From: JADLAT01 sp964348795
Lineage (GTDB): Bacteria > Pseudomonadota > Alphaproteobacteria > Micavibrionales > Micavibrionaceae
Direction of reading: 5' to 3'
Assembly: GCA_964348795.1 (NCBI GenBank)
Contig: CAYGDY010000003.1
Span: 1-64,000 of the forward strand
DNA length: 64,000 bases
The position numbers and the translations under genes were made by a program. Within the stretch, counting starts at the first letter, position 1. The number at the start of each line of letters is the position of its first letter. Shown here piece by piece: positions 14,743 to 22,216 of this stretch. Below the pieces are notes generated by a model. It was given only the letters and a program-made list of their open reading frames with translations. It was not told the DNA's origin and searched no databases.

Positions 14743-16581
14743 ATGTTTGACGTTGCGCAAATGGAGCGGGGAAATCGCGTTCAAATCGACCGTTCCCGTG
14801 ACCAGAATTTAACTACTTTCGGAAAAGCAACGCTCACCGACCGCTACCTCATGCCGGAGGAACAATATCAGGACCTTTTTGCGCGGGTGGCCATGTATTA
14901 CGGGGACGATAGCGGTCACGCCCAGCGCCTCTATGACTACATCTCAAAGCTTTGGTTTATGCCAGCCACGCCTGTACTGTCCAATGGCGGGACGAACCGT
15001 GGCCTGCCGATTTCCTGTTTTTTGAACGAGACACAAGATTCCCTTGAAGATATCGTCTCCTTATGGAACGAGAATGTCTGGCTGGCCTCCTTGGGAGGCG
15101 GAATTGGTTCTTACTGGGGCAATGTCCGCTCGATTGGGGAAAAAGTGGGACGCAATGGCAAGACATCGGGCATTGTGCCTTTTATCCGCGTGATGGATTC
15201 CCTGACACTGGCCATTTCCCAGGGCTCCTTGCGGCGGGGTTCGGCCGCTATTTACCTGCCAATCTGGCACCCCGAAATCGAGGAATTCATTGAACTGCGC
15301 CGCCCGACGGGCGGTGATCCGAACCGCAAGGCCCTGAACCTGCATCATGGTGTGTTGGTCAACAACGCCTTCATGTATGCGGTCGAGCATGACGAGCAAT
15401 GGGCCCTGAAATCGCCCAAGGATAATTCGGTTGTCGACAAAATCAGCGCCCGTGATCTGTGGATCCGCCTGCTCACGGCCCGTATTGAGACCGGAGAGCC
15501 CTATATCGTTTACATCGATCACGTCAATGATCAGATTCCGGCCCATCACAAGATGGCGGGCCTGAACGTCAAGATGTCCAATTTGTGCTCGGAAATTACC
15601 CTGCCTACGGGTGTGGATCACCTAGGCAATGACAGAACCGCCGTGTGCTGTCTTTCCTCTTTGAATATCGAGAAATTCGAGGAATGGCAGGACCATCCGA
15701 CCTTTATCGAAGATATCATGCGCTTTTTGGATAATGTCCTGTCCGACTTCATCGCCAAGGCCCCCGATTCGATGCGCCGCGCCAAATACGCGGCCATGCG
15801 GGAACGCTCTGTGGGCTTGGGCGTCATGGGCTGGCACTCCTTCCTGCAATCCAAAATGATCCCGATGGAAGGGGTGATGGCCAAGGTCTGGAACCGCCGG
15901 ATCTTCCAGCATATCAAACGGCAGGCCGATGACGCCTCTGTCAAGCTGGCGCACCAGCGGGGACCCTGCCCCGATGCGGCCGATTACGGCATGATGGAGC
16001 GTTTTTCCAACAAGATTGCCATTGCGCCCACGGCCTCTATCTCCATCATCTGCGGCGGGGCTTCGCCAGGAATTGAGCCCAATGCGGCCAACGCCTTTAC
16101 CCATAAAACCCTCTCGGGCTCCTTCCCCGTCAAGAACAAATATCTCGAACAGCTCTTGGAGGAAAAGGGCGAAAATACAGAGGATGTCTGGTCTTCGATC
16201 TTTACAAACGAAGGCTCGGTCCAGCATCTGGATTTCCTTTCGGATGCAGAAAAAGATGTTTTCAAAACGGCTTTTGAAATCGACCAGCGCTGGTTGATCG
16301 AACATGCCGGAGACCGCACCCCTTATATCTGTCAGGCACAGAGCCTCAACGTCTTCCTGCCGGCCAATGTCCACAAGGCCGATCTGCACCAGATCCACTG
16401 GGATGCGTGGAAAAAAGGCGTCAAGTCTCTCTATTACTGCCGCTCCAAATCCATCCAGCGGGCAGAAAGCAATGCCTCGTGGAAACGGGCACAGGCAGAC
16501 GCCCTTCCCGCCCAGCCCAAAGAGGAGCAAGGCGTTCTGACGGAAGATACGCGGTACGAGGAGTGTCTGGCCTGCCAATAA
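14743..16581 (+). CDS. nrdA: Ribonucleoside-diphosphate reductase large subunit (class I, lacking the ATP cone)
   Basis: Reduces ribonucleotides to deoxyribonucleotides with a small radical-generating partner (NrdB). The ~612 residues start directly in the catalytic domain: there is no N-terminal ATP-cone, so the usual dATP activity switch is absent. Active-site signatures are LPISCFLNE, the NLCSEITLP triad (Asn, Cys, Glu) and CCLSSLNIE, plus the SLYYCRSKS tyrosine pair. A CxxC C-terminal redox tail (ECLACQ) is present. The start at 14743 has AGGAG 8 nt upstream. nrdB is not adjacent, which is unusual. Confidence 0.94.
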   Translation: MFDVAQMERGNRVQIDRSRDQNLTTFGKATLTDRYLMPEEQYQDLFARVAMYYGDDSGHAQRLYDYISKLWFMPATPVLSNGGTNRGLPISCFLNETQDSLEDIVSLWNENVWLASLGGGIGSYWGNVRSIGEKVGRNGKTSGIVPFIRVMDSLTLAISQGSLRRGSAAIYLPIWHPEIEEFIELRRPTGGDPNRKALNLHHGVLVNNAFMYAVEHDEQWALKSPKDNSVVDKISARDLWIRLLTARIETGEPYIVYIDHVNDQIPAHHKMAGLNVKMSNLCSEITLPTGVDHLGNDRTAVCCLSSLNIEKFEEWQDHPTFIEDIMRFLDNVLSDFIAKAPDSMRRAKYAAMRERSVGLGVMGWHSFLQSKMIPMEGVMAKVWNRRIFQHIKRQADDASVKLAHQRGPCPDAADYGMMERFSNKIAIAPTASISIICGGASPGIEPNAANAFTHKTLSGSFPVKNKYLEQLLEEKGENTEDVWSSIFTNEGSVQHLDFLSDAEKDVFKTAFEIDQRWLIEHAGDRTPYICQAQSLNVFLPANVHKADLHQIHWDAWKKGVKSLYYCRSKSIQRAESNASWKRAQADALPAQPKEEQGVLTEDTRYEECLACQ

Positions 16582-16661
16582 CCCCTCTCTCGGGATTTTT
16601 TACAAAATCTTAAGAAAGAACAGGCATCATAGGAGGAATACCATTCAAAAGGTCCTCTGTC

Positions 16662-17177
16662 ATGACGCCATACGCCGAACCCAACACCTCCCATGCGGGC
16701 ACCAGCCACTCGATCCATATCGTCACCATGGAAGTGGGAGAGACGGGCTGTCCGGTGTACCATTATATCGCGTTTCGAGATCATACCAATGCGGACAAAG
16801 TTTTGATGTTCGGGCTGGCGATTCCCCGTAAAACCAGTGATATTCGTGCCCTCAGAGGCGTTATGGCCCCGCCGCAGGATGGCGGCGGTCTGTCCACAGC
16901 CCATTTCACAAAAATACTGGAAACGGAGATTTTCAGAGGTTCTGTCCACGCCTATCTCGAGAAAATGGCGGCGGCGGTCAAGGCGCTTCACTTCATCAAC
17001 GCCCAGAACCTCAACGCCCGCATCGAGGATATCAACAGCGACAGCCCCAATTCCATTGCCCGCACACTGGTCGAAGCCATGCAACTGGACTATCCGGAGC
17101 ATTTACTACATTTCTGGGCCCCTGGCCATGAACGCATTTTATTACCGCATAACTGGAGCGCTGGCCATGCCCACTGA
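16662..17177 (+). CDS. Hypothetical protein, unknown family
   Basis: 171 residues, soluble, no signal peptide. Features visible are a His/Ser-rich N-terminus, a central segment KVLMFGLAIPRKTSDIRALRG, a helical stretch HAYLEKMAAAVKALHFINAQ, and a C-terminal HLLHFWAPGHERILLPHNW. Nothing matches a family I know. The ATG at 16662 is weakly supported: a strong AGGAGG (16631-16636) is 25 nt away, but AAAGGT lies ~9 nt upstream. It follows nrdA by 80 bp on the same strand and may share its transcript. Confidence 0.55.
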   Translation: MTPYAEPNTSHAGTSHSIHIVTMEVGETGCPVYHYIAFRDHTNADKVLMFGLAIPRKTSDIRALRGVMAPPQDGGGLSTAHFTKILETEIFRGSVHAYLEKMAAAVKALHFINAQNLNARIEDINSDSPNSIARTLVEAMQLDYPEHLLHFWAPGHERILLPHNWSAGHAH

Positions 17178-17352
17178 CCTGAACCGTCTCGCCGATATCA
17201 TCGGCAATGGACCACAGATTTCGCAGACCGTTGCCGAAGCGGGCCTGTCTTCTCCCAATCCCGAAGAAAATTTCAACCGGAATTTCCGGTGGAAACCGGA
17301 TTCCACAGCCTCTGCCCCAGCGCCTGTCAACACACCCCACTACACACCCTGA
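17167..17352 (+). CDS. Possible small protein overlapping the end of the preceding gene
   Basis: 61 residues starting MPTDLNRLADIIGNG, with a proline/serine-rich C-terminus ending HYTP. The start overlaps the preceding stop by 11 bp, as expected for a coupled gene. There is no recognised domain, and no clear ribosome site apart from the translated upstream gene. It ends 7 bp before the convergent pilin-like gene. Confidence 0.35.
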   Translation: MPTDLNRLADIIGNGPQISQTVAEAGLSSPNPEENFNRNFRWKPDSTASAPAPVNTPHYTP

Positions 17353-17359
17353 GGCTGTC

Positions 17360-18085
17360 TTAGCGCGCCTGCAGAACCTTGTAGAACGCATATTTCGCCG
17401 GCGCGGTCGTTTTCTGGAAACATCCCGAGAGCTTCCCGTCCAGCACGGCATCTTCATCTCCGATCGTGGCCGTATAGCTGAACGTCCCCGTATAGCGGGT
17501 GGTCCCATATAATGTATCAACAGGCGGTGTGGCCCCGCTTGCAGAAAGCCCCAGCATATCGTTGATCTGCCTGCATACTGACAAGGACAATTCATCCACG
17601 AGCACAATCAGATCGGCTCCCGAAGCATTCCCCGTTGTGGTGCCAATATTTTTGATTTCATTATCCGCATAGATATGCCAGAGATCATCGGGTGTTGCCG
17701 CAGAATCCATCGCCTCGGCAGGCGCCTGCGCCCAGACGAGCCCTGCCCCGTCGGGATGAAACAGGCGGTGTGTGTTGTCTGTACAGCCCGCATGGTTATA
17801 ATCCGAAGCCCCCCAGCGGGCATGATCAAAACACACATCCGACAACGCTACACCACGCAGGCGAAGCTGTGCCACGCCGGAGGCCATTGTATTGCCGAAT
17901 TCGATAATTTCCGTTGCGTAAAGTCTGGCCTTTTCCTCGCTCAGTTGCGAAACACTGCCCCGCCCGCTTTGGGAAACGGCAAAAGACAGCGCCGCCAACA
18001 ACGTCACGGCAATCAGAATATAAAAAATAACATTCCCCGCCTGAGAGGCAGAAGGGGAGGAAACGTGAGAGAGGCTCTTCATCAC
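17360..18085 (-). CDS. Pilin-like secreted protein, paralog of the 7582-8331 product
   Basis: 241 residues. After a Ser-rich N-terminus comes QAGNVIFYILIAVTLLAAL (residues 15-34), a pseudopilin-type cleavage/helix region with Gly17 as the probable processing site and no Glu5. The mature part contains cysteines in VCFDHARW, HAGCTDN, SLSVCRQIND and SGCFQK. It shares motif order with the protein at 7582-8331 and so belongs to the same unnamed family. It is preceded by the 18092-18505 gene at a 6-bp spacing on the same strand. Confidence 0.7.
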   Translation of the reverse strand: MMKSLSHVSSPSASQAGNVIFYILIAVTLLAALSFAVSQSGRGSVSQLSEEKARLYATEIIEFGNTMASGVAQLRLRGVALSDVCFDHARWGASDYNHAGCTDNTHRLFHPDGAGLVWAQAPAEAMDSAATPDDLWHIYADNEIKNIGTTTGNASGADLIVLVDELSLSVCRQINDMLGLSASGATPPVDTLYGTTRYTGTFSYTATIGDEDAVLDGKLSGCFQKTTAPAKYAFYKVLQAR

Positions 18086-18091
18086 CCCACA

Positions 18092-18505
18092 TCATACAGA
18101 AAACAGATGTTTTTGAAAGGCGCTTTCATGGCTGGCCAAAATATGGACAGGAATATCCCGCACACCATAACAGGCCAGCGTCAAAAATTCTGCCCGTCCA
18201 GCCCCGATCTCCACATTGTCCATCATGCCAATACCCAAAATGGGTTTTTCCATTGCCCGCCCGTGCTTCAGGGCCTCTTCCACGTGGGCCCGTTTGTGTC
18301 TCTCGGCTTCGGACAAGGCATCGGGGGATTTAAATGTGCCATCGGGAGACAACCATTCAAAACTATACAAGGATTTTTTCCAGCTTTTCACAATCCTGGC
18401 CGAATCCACCACAATCGTCCGGTATTGCGCCGGCTGGGCCAGAACACTGGGGCGGTCTATCCAGACAGGGGCCTTCATAAAAGAGGGCAGGGACAGAAAA
18501 GTCAT
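18092..18505 (-). CDS. Small protein with a ParB-like segment, unknown function
   Basis: ~137 residues from ATG 18505. The C-terminal half has KPILGIGMMDNVEIGAGRA, then EFLTLACYGVRDIPVHI. This recalls the ParB/sulfiredoxin fold order (a 'P-I-x-V' strand, a G-x-G-R box, then 'GxxxIPVHI'), but it is too short and divergent to call firmly. The middle is basic (AERHKRAHVEEALKHGRAM). The ORF is open further upstream (to 18661), but that part is poor sequence. It lies 6 bp before the pilin-like gene, so they are probably one operon, divergent from the zinc-finger gene. Confidence 0.5.
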   Translation of the reverse strand: MTFLSLPSFMKAPVWIDRPSVLAQPAQYRTIVVDSARIVKSWKKSLYSFEWLSPDGTFKSPDALSEAERHKRAHVEEALKHGRAMEKPILGIGMMDNVEIGAGRAEFLTLACYGVRDIPVHILASHESAFQKHLFSV

Positions 18506-18599
18506 ACGGCACCAAATAAAAAATGGGAAATATGATTGCAAGTATTTTACAATCTCCTTTATAAAAGAAAAGTGTAAAGACATCGTAAAAGGAAGAATG

Positions 18600-18791
18600 A
18601 TGATGGACTCTGCCTTGCAAAACCGCCTGCCACGGGAAATCATTTCTGTTGATCCTTCCACAGATGCCGTAGTGTGTGACGGCGGCGGCGGCGCATTGGG
18701 CCACCCCAGAACATGGTACAGCTTTGATGGACAAGACGCGGTTTCCTGCGGATATTGTGACAGGATTTTTCAGAAAAAATCTGCATCCTGA
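18600..18791 (+). CDS. Zinc-finger domain protein of the NDUFS6-like family
   Basis: ~63 residues. The core VVCDGGGGALGHPRTWYSF...SCGYCDRIF has the Cys-His-Cys-Cys zinc site of the family that in mitochondria is complex I subunit NDUFS6. In alphaproteobacteria it is a short free-standing protein. Three in-frame ATGs (18597, 18600, 18603) follow AAAAGGA at 18587-18593, and 18600 or 18603 fits best. No complex I genes are adjacent. Confidence 0.85.
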   Translation: MMDSALQNRLPREIISVDPSTDAVVCDGGGGALGHPRTWYSFDGQDAVSCGYCDRIFQKKSAS

Positions 18792-18817
18792 CAGAATTTA
18801 TAAAAATTTCACGAAAT

Positions 18818-18849
18818 TTGATGTTTTTAAACACAAAACCCTATATAAT
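18818..18849 (+). promoter_or_regulatory. Candidate promoter for the DUF1150 gene
   Basis: A perfect -10 TATAAT (18844-18849) about 20 bp before the ATG. The -35 TTGATG (18818-18823) gives an over-long 20-bp spacer, or 18 bp if TATATA (18842-18847) is used. Confidence 0.45.
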
Positions 18850-18870
18850 TAAAAGGTAAGCGAGGGACAC

Positions 18871-19110
18871 ATGACACATTCCGGTAAAATCATACACGAT
18901 CCATCCGAACTTTTGAAAAAACTCACCAGCCGTGATTTTCTGGCGCTGGGCGTTCAGAATGTCGCCTATGTCAAGCCGATCCGGATCGAAAACAAGACGG
19001 CCTACGCCATCCATGCCGCTGACGGGACACCCTTGTCCGTGATGGAGGATATGAGCACCGCCGTGAGCACCATCCTGCACAACGAACTCGAACCCGTGAC
19101 GTTGCATTAG
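18871..19110 (+). CDS. DUF1150 family protein
   Basis: 79 residues. The central FLALGVQNVAYVKPIRI...YAIHAADGTPLSVMED, followed by HNELEPVTLH at the C-terminus, is the family signature. DUF1150 is an alphaproteobacterial family of unknown function, often next to an Hsp20 gene. No Hsp20 gene is present here. GAGGG is ~5 nt before the ATG. Confidence 0.88.
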   Translation: MTHSGKIIHDPSELLKKLTSRDFLALGVQNVAYVKPIRIENKTAYAIHAADGTPLSVMEDMSTAVSTILHNELEPVTLH

Positions 19111-19152
19111 GGGGCTTTTCTTCTCCCGTTTTTAAAATTAGGAAAAAATTCC

Positions 19153-19181
19153 TTGACAAGTGTTTGAGGTTCTGATAAGGT
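19153..19181 (+). promoter_or_regulatory. Candidate promoter with consensus -35 upstream of the 19366 gene
   Basis: TTGACA (19153-19158), a 17-bp spacer, and TAAGGT (19176-19181), a weak -10. About 185 nt of leader would separate it from the next gene. I found no tRNA or known small RNA in that leader. Confidence 0.35.
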
Positions 19182-19365
19182 CCCTCCTGTCAACGCCAGA
19201 CTTGCGTCACGGTCTATGTATTTTCATAAAAATATCCCTCTCTGCCGCTCCCGTGCAAACAGGACTCTTTCGTGTATTCCTCGGAAGATCACTGCTTTCG
19301 CGGGGAAAAACCCTGCGTTGCAATAACCATTGTATTTTCGACTATAACACAGGAGCTTACACATC

Positions 19366-19701
19366 ATGACGACCCTATTGCCCCACGATAACAACGATTC
19401 TCCCATTCCGGTTCTGCGCCTCAAAAATAATGGCGCGCATACAATCACCAGCGCAGAGACCTCGGCCCGCAATACCACGGCCTTTGATACCGAAACCCGC
19501 GTCCTGAGCGTTTTTGCCACGCAGGATATTTATATCAGGTTTGGAGACTCCACCGTCACCGCGACCACCAGCGATCATTTCTACCCTGCCGGTATTTATT
19601 ATGACTTTGCAATTGGCGGGGAGAGTGCGGGTCATTATACCCATCTGGCCGTCCTCCAGCAAAGTGCAGGCGGAACGGTTTATATCTCTGAAAAGGAATG
19701 A
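19366..19701 (+). CDS. Small beta-rich protein of unknown function, phage-structural-like
   Basis: 111 residues. The ATG is preceded by AGGAG at ~10 nt. The sequence is rich in T/S/V/Y, with segments RVLSVFATQDIYIRFGD, FYPAGIYYDFAIGG and GGTVYISEKE, as in small beta-sheet capsid or tail-decoration proteins. No other phage genes are near and no close family is recognised, so the phage comparison is an inference. Confidence 0.5.
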   Translation: MTTLLPHDNNDSPIPVLRLKNNGAHTITSAETSARNTTAFDTETRVLSVFATQDIYIRFGDSTVTATTSDHFYPAGIYYDFAIGGESAGHYTHLAVLQQSAGGTVYISEKE

Positions 19702-19989
19702 ATACGCCCCCGAGCTATTGTAAGCACCACGTTGTGATGGTGTGTACTATAATTCCAAATAAAAATGAACCATCCTTCCGTCATCCCGTTGGCATTTTGC
19801 GAAGCAAAATTCGCACGAACGGGATCCAAGAAAGAGAGCGGCTTTGCCGCTCTCTTGTGGGAACGGGTGAAATTCTGGATGCAGGAGAACTGGTAGGGCG
19901 CGGACCAAAGAGATTTTCTGATTGAAAATCATTGGCGGGGTATGCCACAGAATTTCCTTATGAAAATTTCCCGAAGGAGGCTCTGCGTC
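19702..19989. other. Gene-poor stretch holding palindromic repeat family B
   Basis: No credible coding frame. It contains the nested palindromes listed separately (19779-19856) and a run-up to the strong ribosome site at 19974-19980. Confidence 0.6.
19779..19856. repeat. Palindromic repeat family B, intergenic copy
   Basis: Outer arms ATCCCGTT (19783-19790) and AACGGGAT (19818-19825) enclose an inner hairpin ATTTTGC-GAA-GCAAAAT (19794-19810). A second perfect 11-bp hairpin, AAGAGAGCGGC / GCCGCTCTCTT (19832-19856), follows. The same outer arms and a related second hairpin occur inside alaS (53858-53984) with a different inner stem. Confidence 0.85.
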
Positions 19990-20094
19990 ATGCACAAAAG
20001 CCTGTCTACCGCTTTTTTATTATGGAGCATGACATATGGGACAGATGCCCATGCCCCACCCAGGCACTATAGGGGGTTCTTTGGTGGGTTATGA
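19990..20094 (+). CDS. Short signal-peptide frame, possible frameshifted start of the following gene
   Basis: 34 codons (MHKSLSTAFLLWSMTYGTDA then HAPPRHYRGFFGGL) behind a very strong AAGGAGG at 9-nt spacing. It reads as a signal peptide ending at the DAHA site, then stops. The frame of the next gene overlaps it by 59 bp. A run of five G (20072-20076) would join the two frames if one base were removed. See findings. Confidence 0.4.
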   Translation: MHKSLSTAFLLWSMTYGTDAHAPPRHYRGFFGGL

Positions 20095-20329
20095 TCAGGA
20101 ATTATTCGTAGAAAGTTTAAATAATTATGTTTATTATTTGAGCGCTCGCGCAAAGCTGGAAGATAAAGAAAAAGTGTCAGCCGTTCTTCAAGAGTTTAAA
20201 AAACACATTGAAAATATAAAAAAATATGATGATCAATATTTAAACTTCAAGGCTACCCTCATTTGGGCCCAATTAAATCTTGGCTACCTCGCGCCTTTTG
20301 AAGCACAAAACGAAAACTTCTCACTGTAA
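20036..20329 (+). CDS. Hypothetical A/T-rich small protein, possibly the body of a frameshifted exported protein
   Basis: 97 residues with credible helical sequence (LFVESLNNYVYYLSARAKLE, then KVSAVLQEFKKHIENIKKYD). Codon use is A/T-rich compared with neighbours. GGAG lies 8 nt before ATG 20036, so it may start on its own. Alternatively it is the continuation of the signal-peptide frame at 19990. No family recognised. Confidence 0.5.
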   Translation: MGQMPMPHPGTIGGSLVGYDQELFVESLNNYVYYLSARAKLEDKEKVSAVLQEFKKHIENIKKYDDQYLNFKATLIWAQLNLGYLAPFEAQNENFSL

Positions 20330-20722
20330 AGAAATCCTATGGTCGTACACCGGATAAAACAAAAACCCTTTTCATCTAACGCGTGGCGGATCAGGGGGGT
20401 GGGAGAGTTGGCAACAATCCACCAAGCATATCGTCTAAGGTTGGCGGATCAGGGGGGCAAGGAGGGGGAGGAGTTGGCTGTGTCGAACCCTCACAAGAAA
20501 GCACCTCCTGTATTGCGGATTTTGTACCCTCATTTTCAATGTTAAATAACCCACTAATCTTCATACAAATCTCCATACACCACAAATCCAGCTCACTGTA
20601 CCCCATTCCCACCCAAAAAGCAAATTTTGGCCTCCTCTACGCAAAATCTCTTTACTTTTTCCCAAAACCCCCTATAACTCTCTGGCAAGCTTCAACCACG
20701 CCCTGACCTTTGGAGATTGCCC
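20330..20722. other. Intergenic stretch before guaB with a 15-bp direct repeat
   Basis: Two copies of GGCGGATCAGGGGGG at 20385-20399 and 20443-20457 (58 bp apart), the rest A/C-rich. A 73-codon minus-strand frame (20391-20612) has a proline-rich tail encoded by the repeat; I do not call it a gene. A promoter for guaB is at the 3' end. Confidence 0.55.
20651..20678 (+). promoter_or_regulatory. Candidate guaB promoter
   Basis: -35 TTTACT (20651-20656), 16-bp spacer, -10 TATAAC (20673-20678), about 45 bp before the guaB ATG. Confidence 0.45.
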
Positions 20723-22210
20723 ATGCTGAACTTCACCCCTGCCCCCAAAATCCGCGAAGCGCTCACCTTTGATGATGTTCTTCTGGTCCCGGGGGCCTCT
20801 GAAGTCCAGCCCAATGAAGTCTCCACCACCACCCAGCTCACCGAAACCATTGCCCTGAATATCCCTGTGCTCTCCGCCGCCATGGATACCGTCACCGAAA
20901 GCGATATGGCTATTGCGCTGGCACAAAACGGAGGCATGGGCATTCTTCACCGCAACATGGAAATCGAAGAACAGGTCCGGCAGGTCAAGCGGGTCAAACG
21001 CTTTGAATCAGGTATGGTCGTGGACCCCATCACCATCCACCCCGAAGCCTCCCTGCAAGAAGCTTTGAGTTTGATGGAGCAATACCGGATCTCCGGCATT
21101 CCCGTCACGGAAGGCAACGGGCGGCTGGTGGGGATTTTGACCAACCGCGATGTCCGCTTTGCCGAAAACCCCGCCCAGCCGGTACGGGAGCTCATGACCG
21201 CACAAAATCTGGTGCGGGTCTACAATACTGTCAACAAGGAAGAAGCCAAGCGCCTCCTCCACAAGCACCGCATTGAAAAACTGCTGGTCGTGGATGATGC
21301 TGAGCGCTGTATCGGACTTGTGACTGTGAAAGATATTGAAAAATCTCAACTTCATCCCCGCGCAACAAAAGACTCCAAGGACCGCCTGCGCGCCGGCGCG
21401 GCAGTGGGGACTGGCCCTATCAACGGCGTGGAGCGCGCCTCTGCGCTGGCCGAACACGGGCTGGATCTGGTCGTGGTGGATACCGCACATGGTCACTCCC
21501 GCGCGGTTTTGGATACGGTAGAGGCCATCCGCAAGAACCATCCGGATCTCCAGATTATGGCCGGAAATGTTGCCACCGCAGAGGCCGCACTGGCTCTGAT
21601 CAAAGCAGGTGCCAACGCCATTAAGGTCGGCATTGGCCCGGGCTCCATCTGCACCACGCGGATTGTAGCAGGCGTCGGTGTGCCTCAGCTCACGGCTATT
21701 ATGGATGTCTCTGCCGTGTGCGCAAAGAAAAGAATTCCCGTGATTGCGGACGGCGGGATCAAATATTCCGGCGATTTTGCCAAGGCTATTGCGGCGGGCG
21801 CGGACGTGGCCATGATGGGCGGCATTTTCGCCGGCACGGACGAAGCGCCTGGCGAGGTCATTTTGTATCAAGGCCGTTCCTACAAATCCTACCGCGGGAT
21901 GGGAAGCGTCGGGGCGATGGTCAAGGGCTCGGCCGACCGGTATTTTCAAGCCGGCGTATCCCAGTCCAACAAGCTGGTGCCCGAAGGGATCGAAGGCCGA
22001 GTCCCCTATAAGGGGCCCGTTAGCACCGTCCTGCACCAGATGGTGGGGGGCTTGCGGGCGGCCATGGGCTATACGGGCAGTGCCACCATCAAGGACATGA
22101 AAGATAAAACGGAATTTGTGCGGATGACCGGCGCGGGATACCGTGAATCCCATGTCCATGACGTGACCATCACCCGCGAAGCCCCGAATTACCGGACGGA
22201 GTCAAATTAA
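20723..22210 (+). CDS. guaB: Inosine-5'-monophosphate dehydrogenase GuaB
   Basis: Oxidises IMP to XMP with NAD, the committed step of GMP synthesis. The 495 residues match the family. They start PKIREALTFDDVLLVPG. Two CBS domains lie at ~93-210 (MVVDPITIHPEASLQEALSL, then LLVVDDAERCIGLVTVKD). The catalytic loop GPGSICTTR carries Cys310, followed by VIADGGI. TGGAG 7 nt upstream sets the ATG; a TTG two codons earlier is less likely. It ends 6 bp from the convergent ubiM-like gene. Confidence 0.97.
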   Translation: MLNFTPAPKIREALTFDDVLLVPGASEVQPNEVSTTTQLTETIALNIPVLSAAMDTVTESDMAIALAQNGGMGILHRNMEIEEQVRQVKRVKRFESGMVVDPITIHPEASLQEALSLMEQYRISGIPVTEGNGRLVGILTNRDVRFAENPAQPVRELMTAQNLVRVYNTVNKEEAKRLLHKHRIEKLLVVDDAERCIGLVTVKDIEKSQLHPRATKDSKDRLRAGAAVGTGPINGVERASALAEHGLDLVVVDTAHGHSRAVLDTVEAIRKNHPDLQIMAGNVATAEAALALIKAGANAIKVGIGPGSICTTRIVAGVGVPQLTAIMDVSAVCAKKRIPVIADGGIKYSGDFAKAIAAGADVAMMGGIFAGTDEAPGEVILYQGRSYKSYRGMGSVGAMVKGSADRYFQAGVSQSNKLVPEGIEGRVPYKGPVSTVLHQMVGGLRAAMGYTGSATIKDMKDKTEFVRMTGAGYRESHVHDVTITREAPNYRTESN

Positions 22211-22216
22211 AATCTG

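Noticed and set aside
19181..19365. Possible small RNA in the leader of the 19366 gene
   Set aside because: There is a promoter candidate, but no stable terminator and no known RNA signature.
20385..20457. CRISPR-like repeat
   Set aside because: Only two copies of a 15-bp direct repeat; no array structure and no cas gene in the window.
20391..20612. 73-codon minus-strand frame with Pro-rich tail
   Set aside because: The tail is produced by the GGCGGATCAGGGGGG direct repeat, and there is no recognised domain or supported start.
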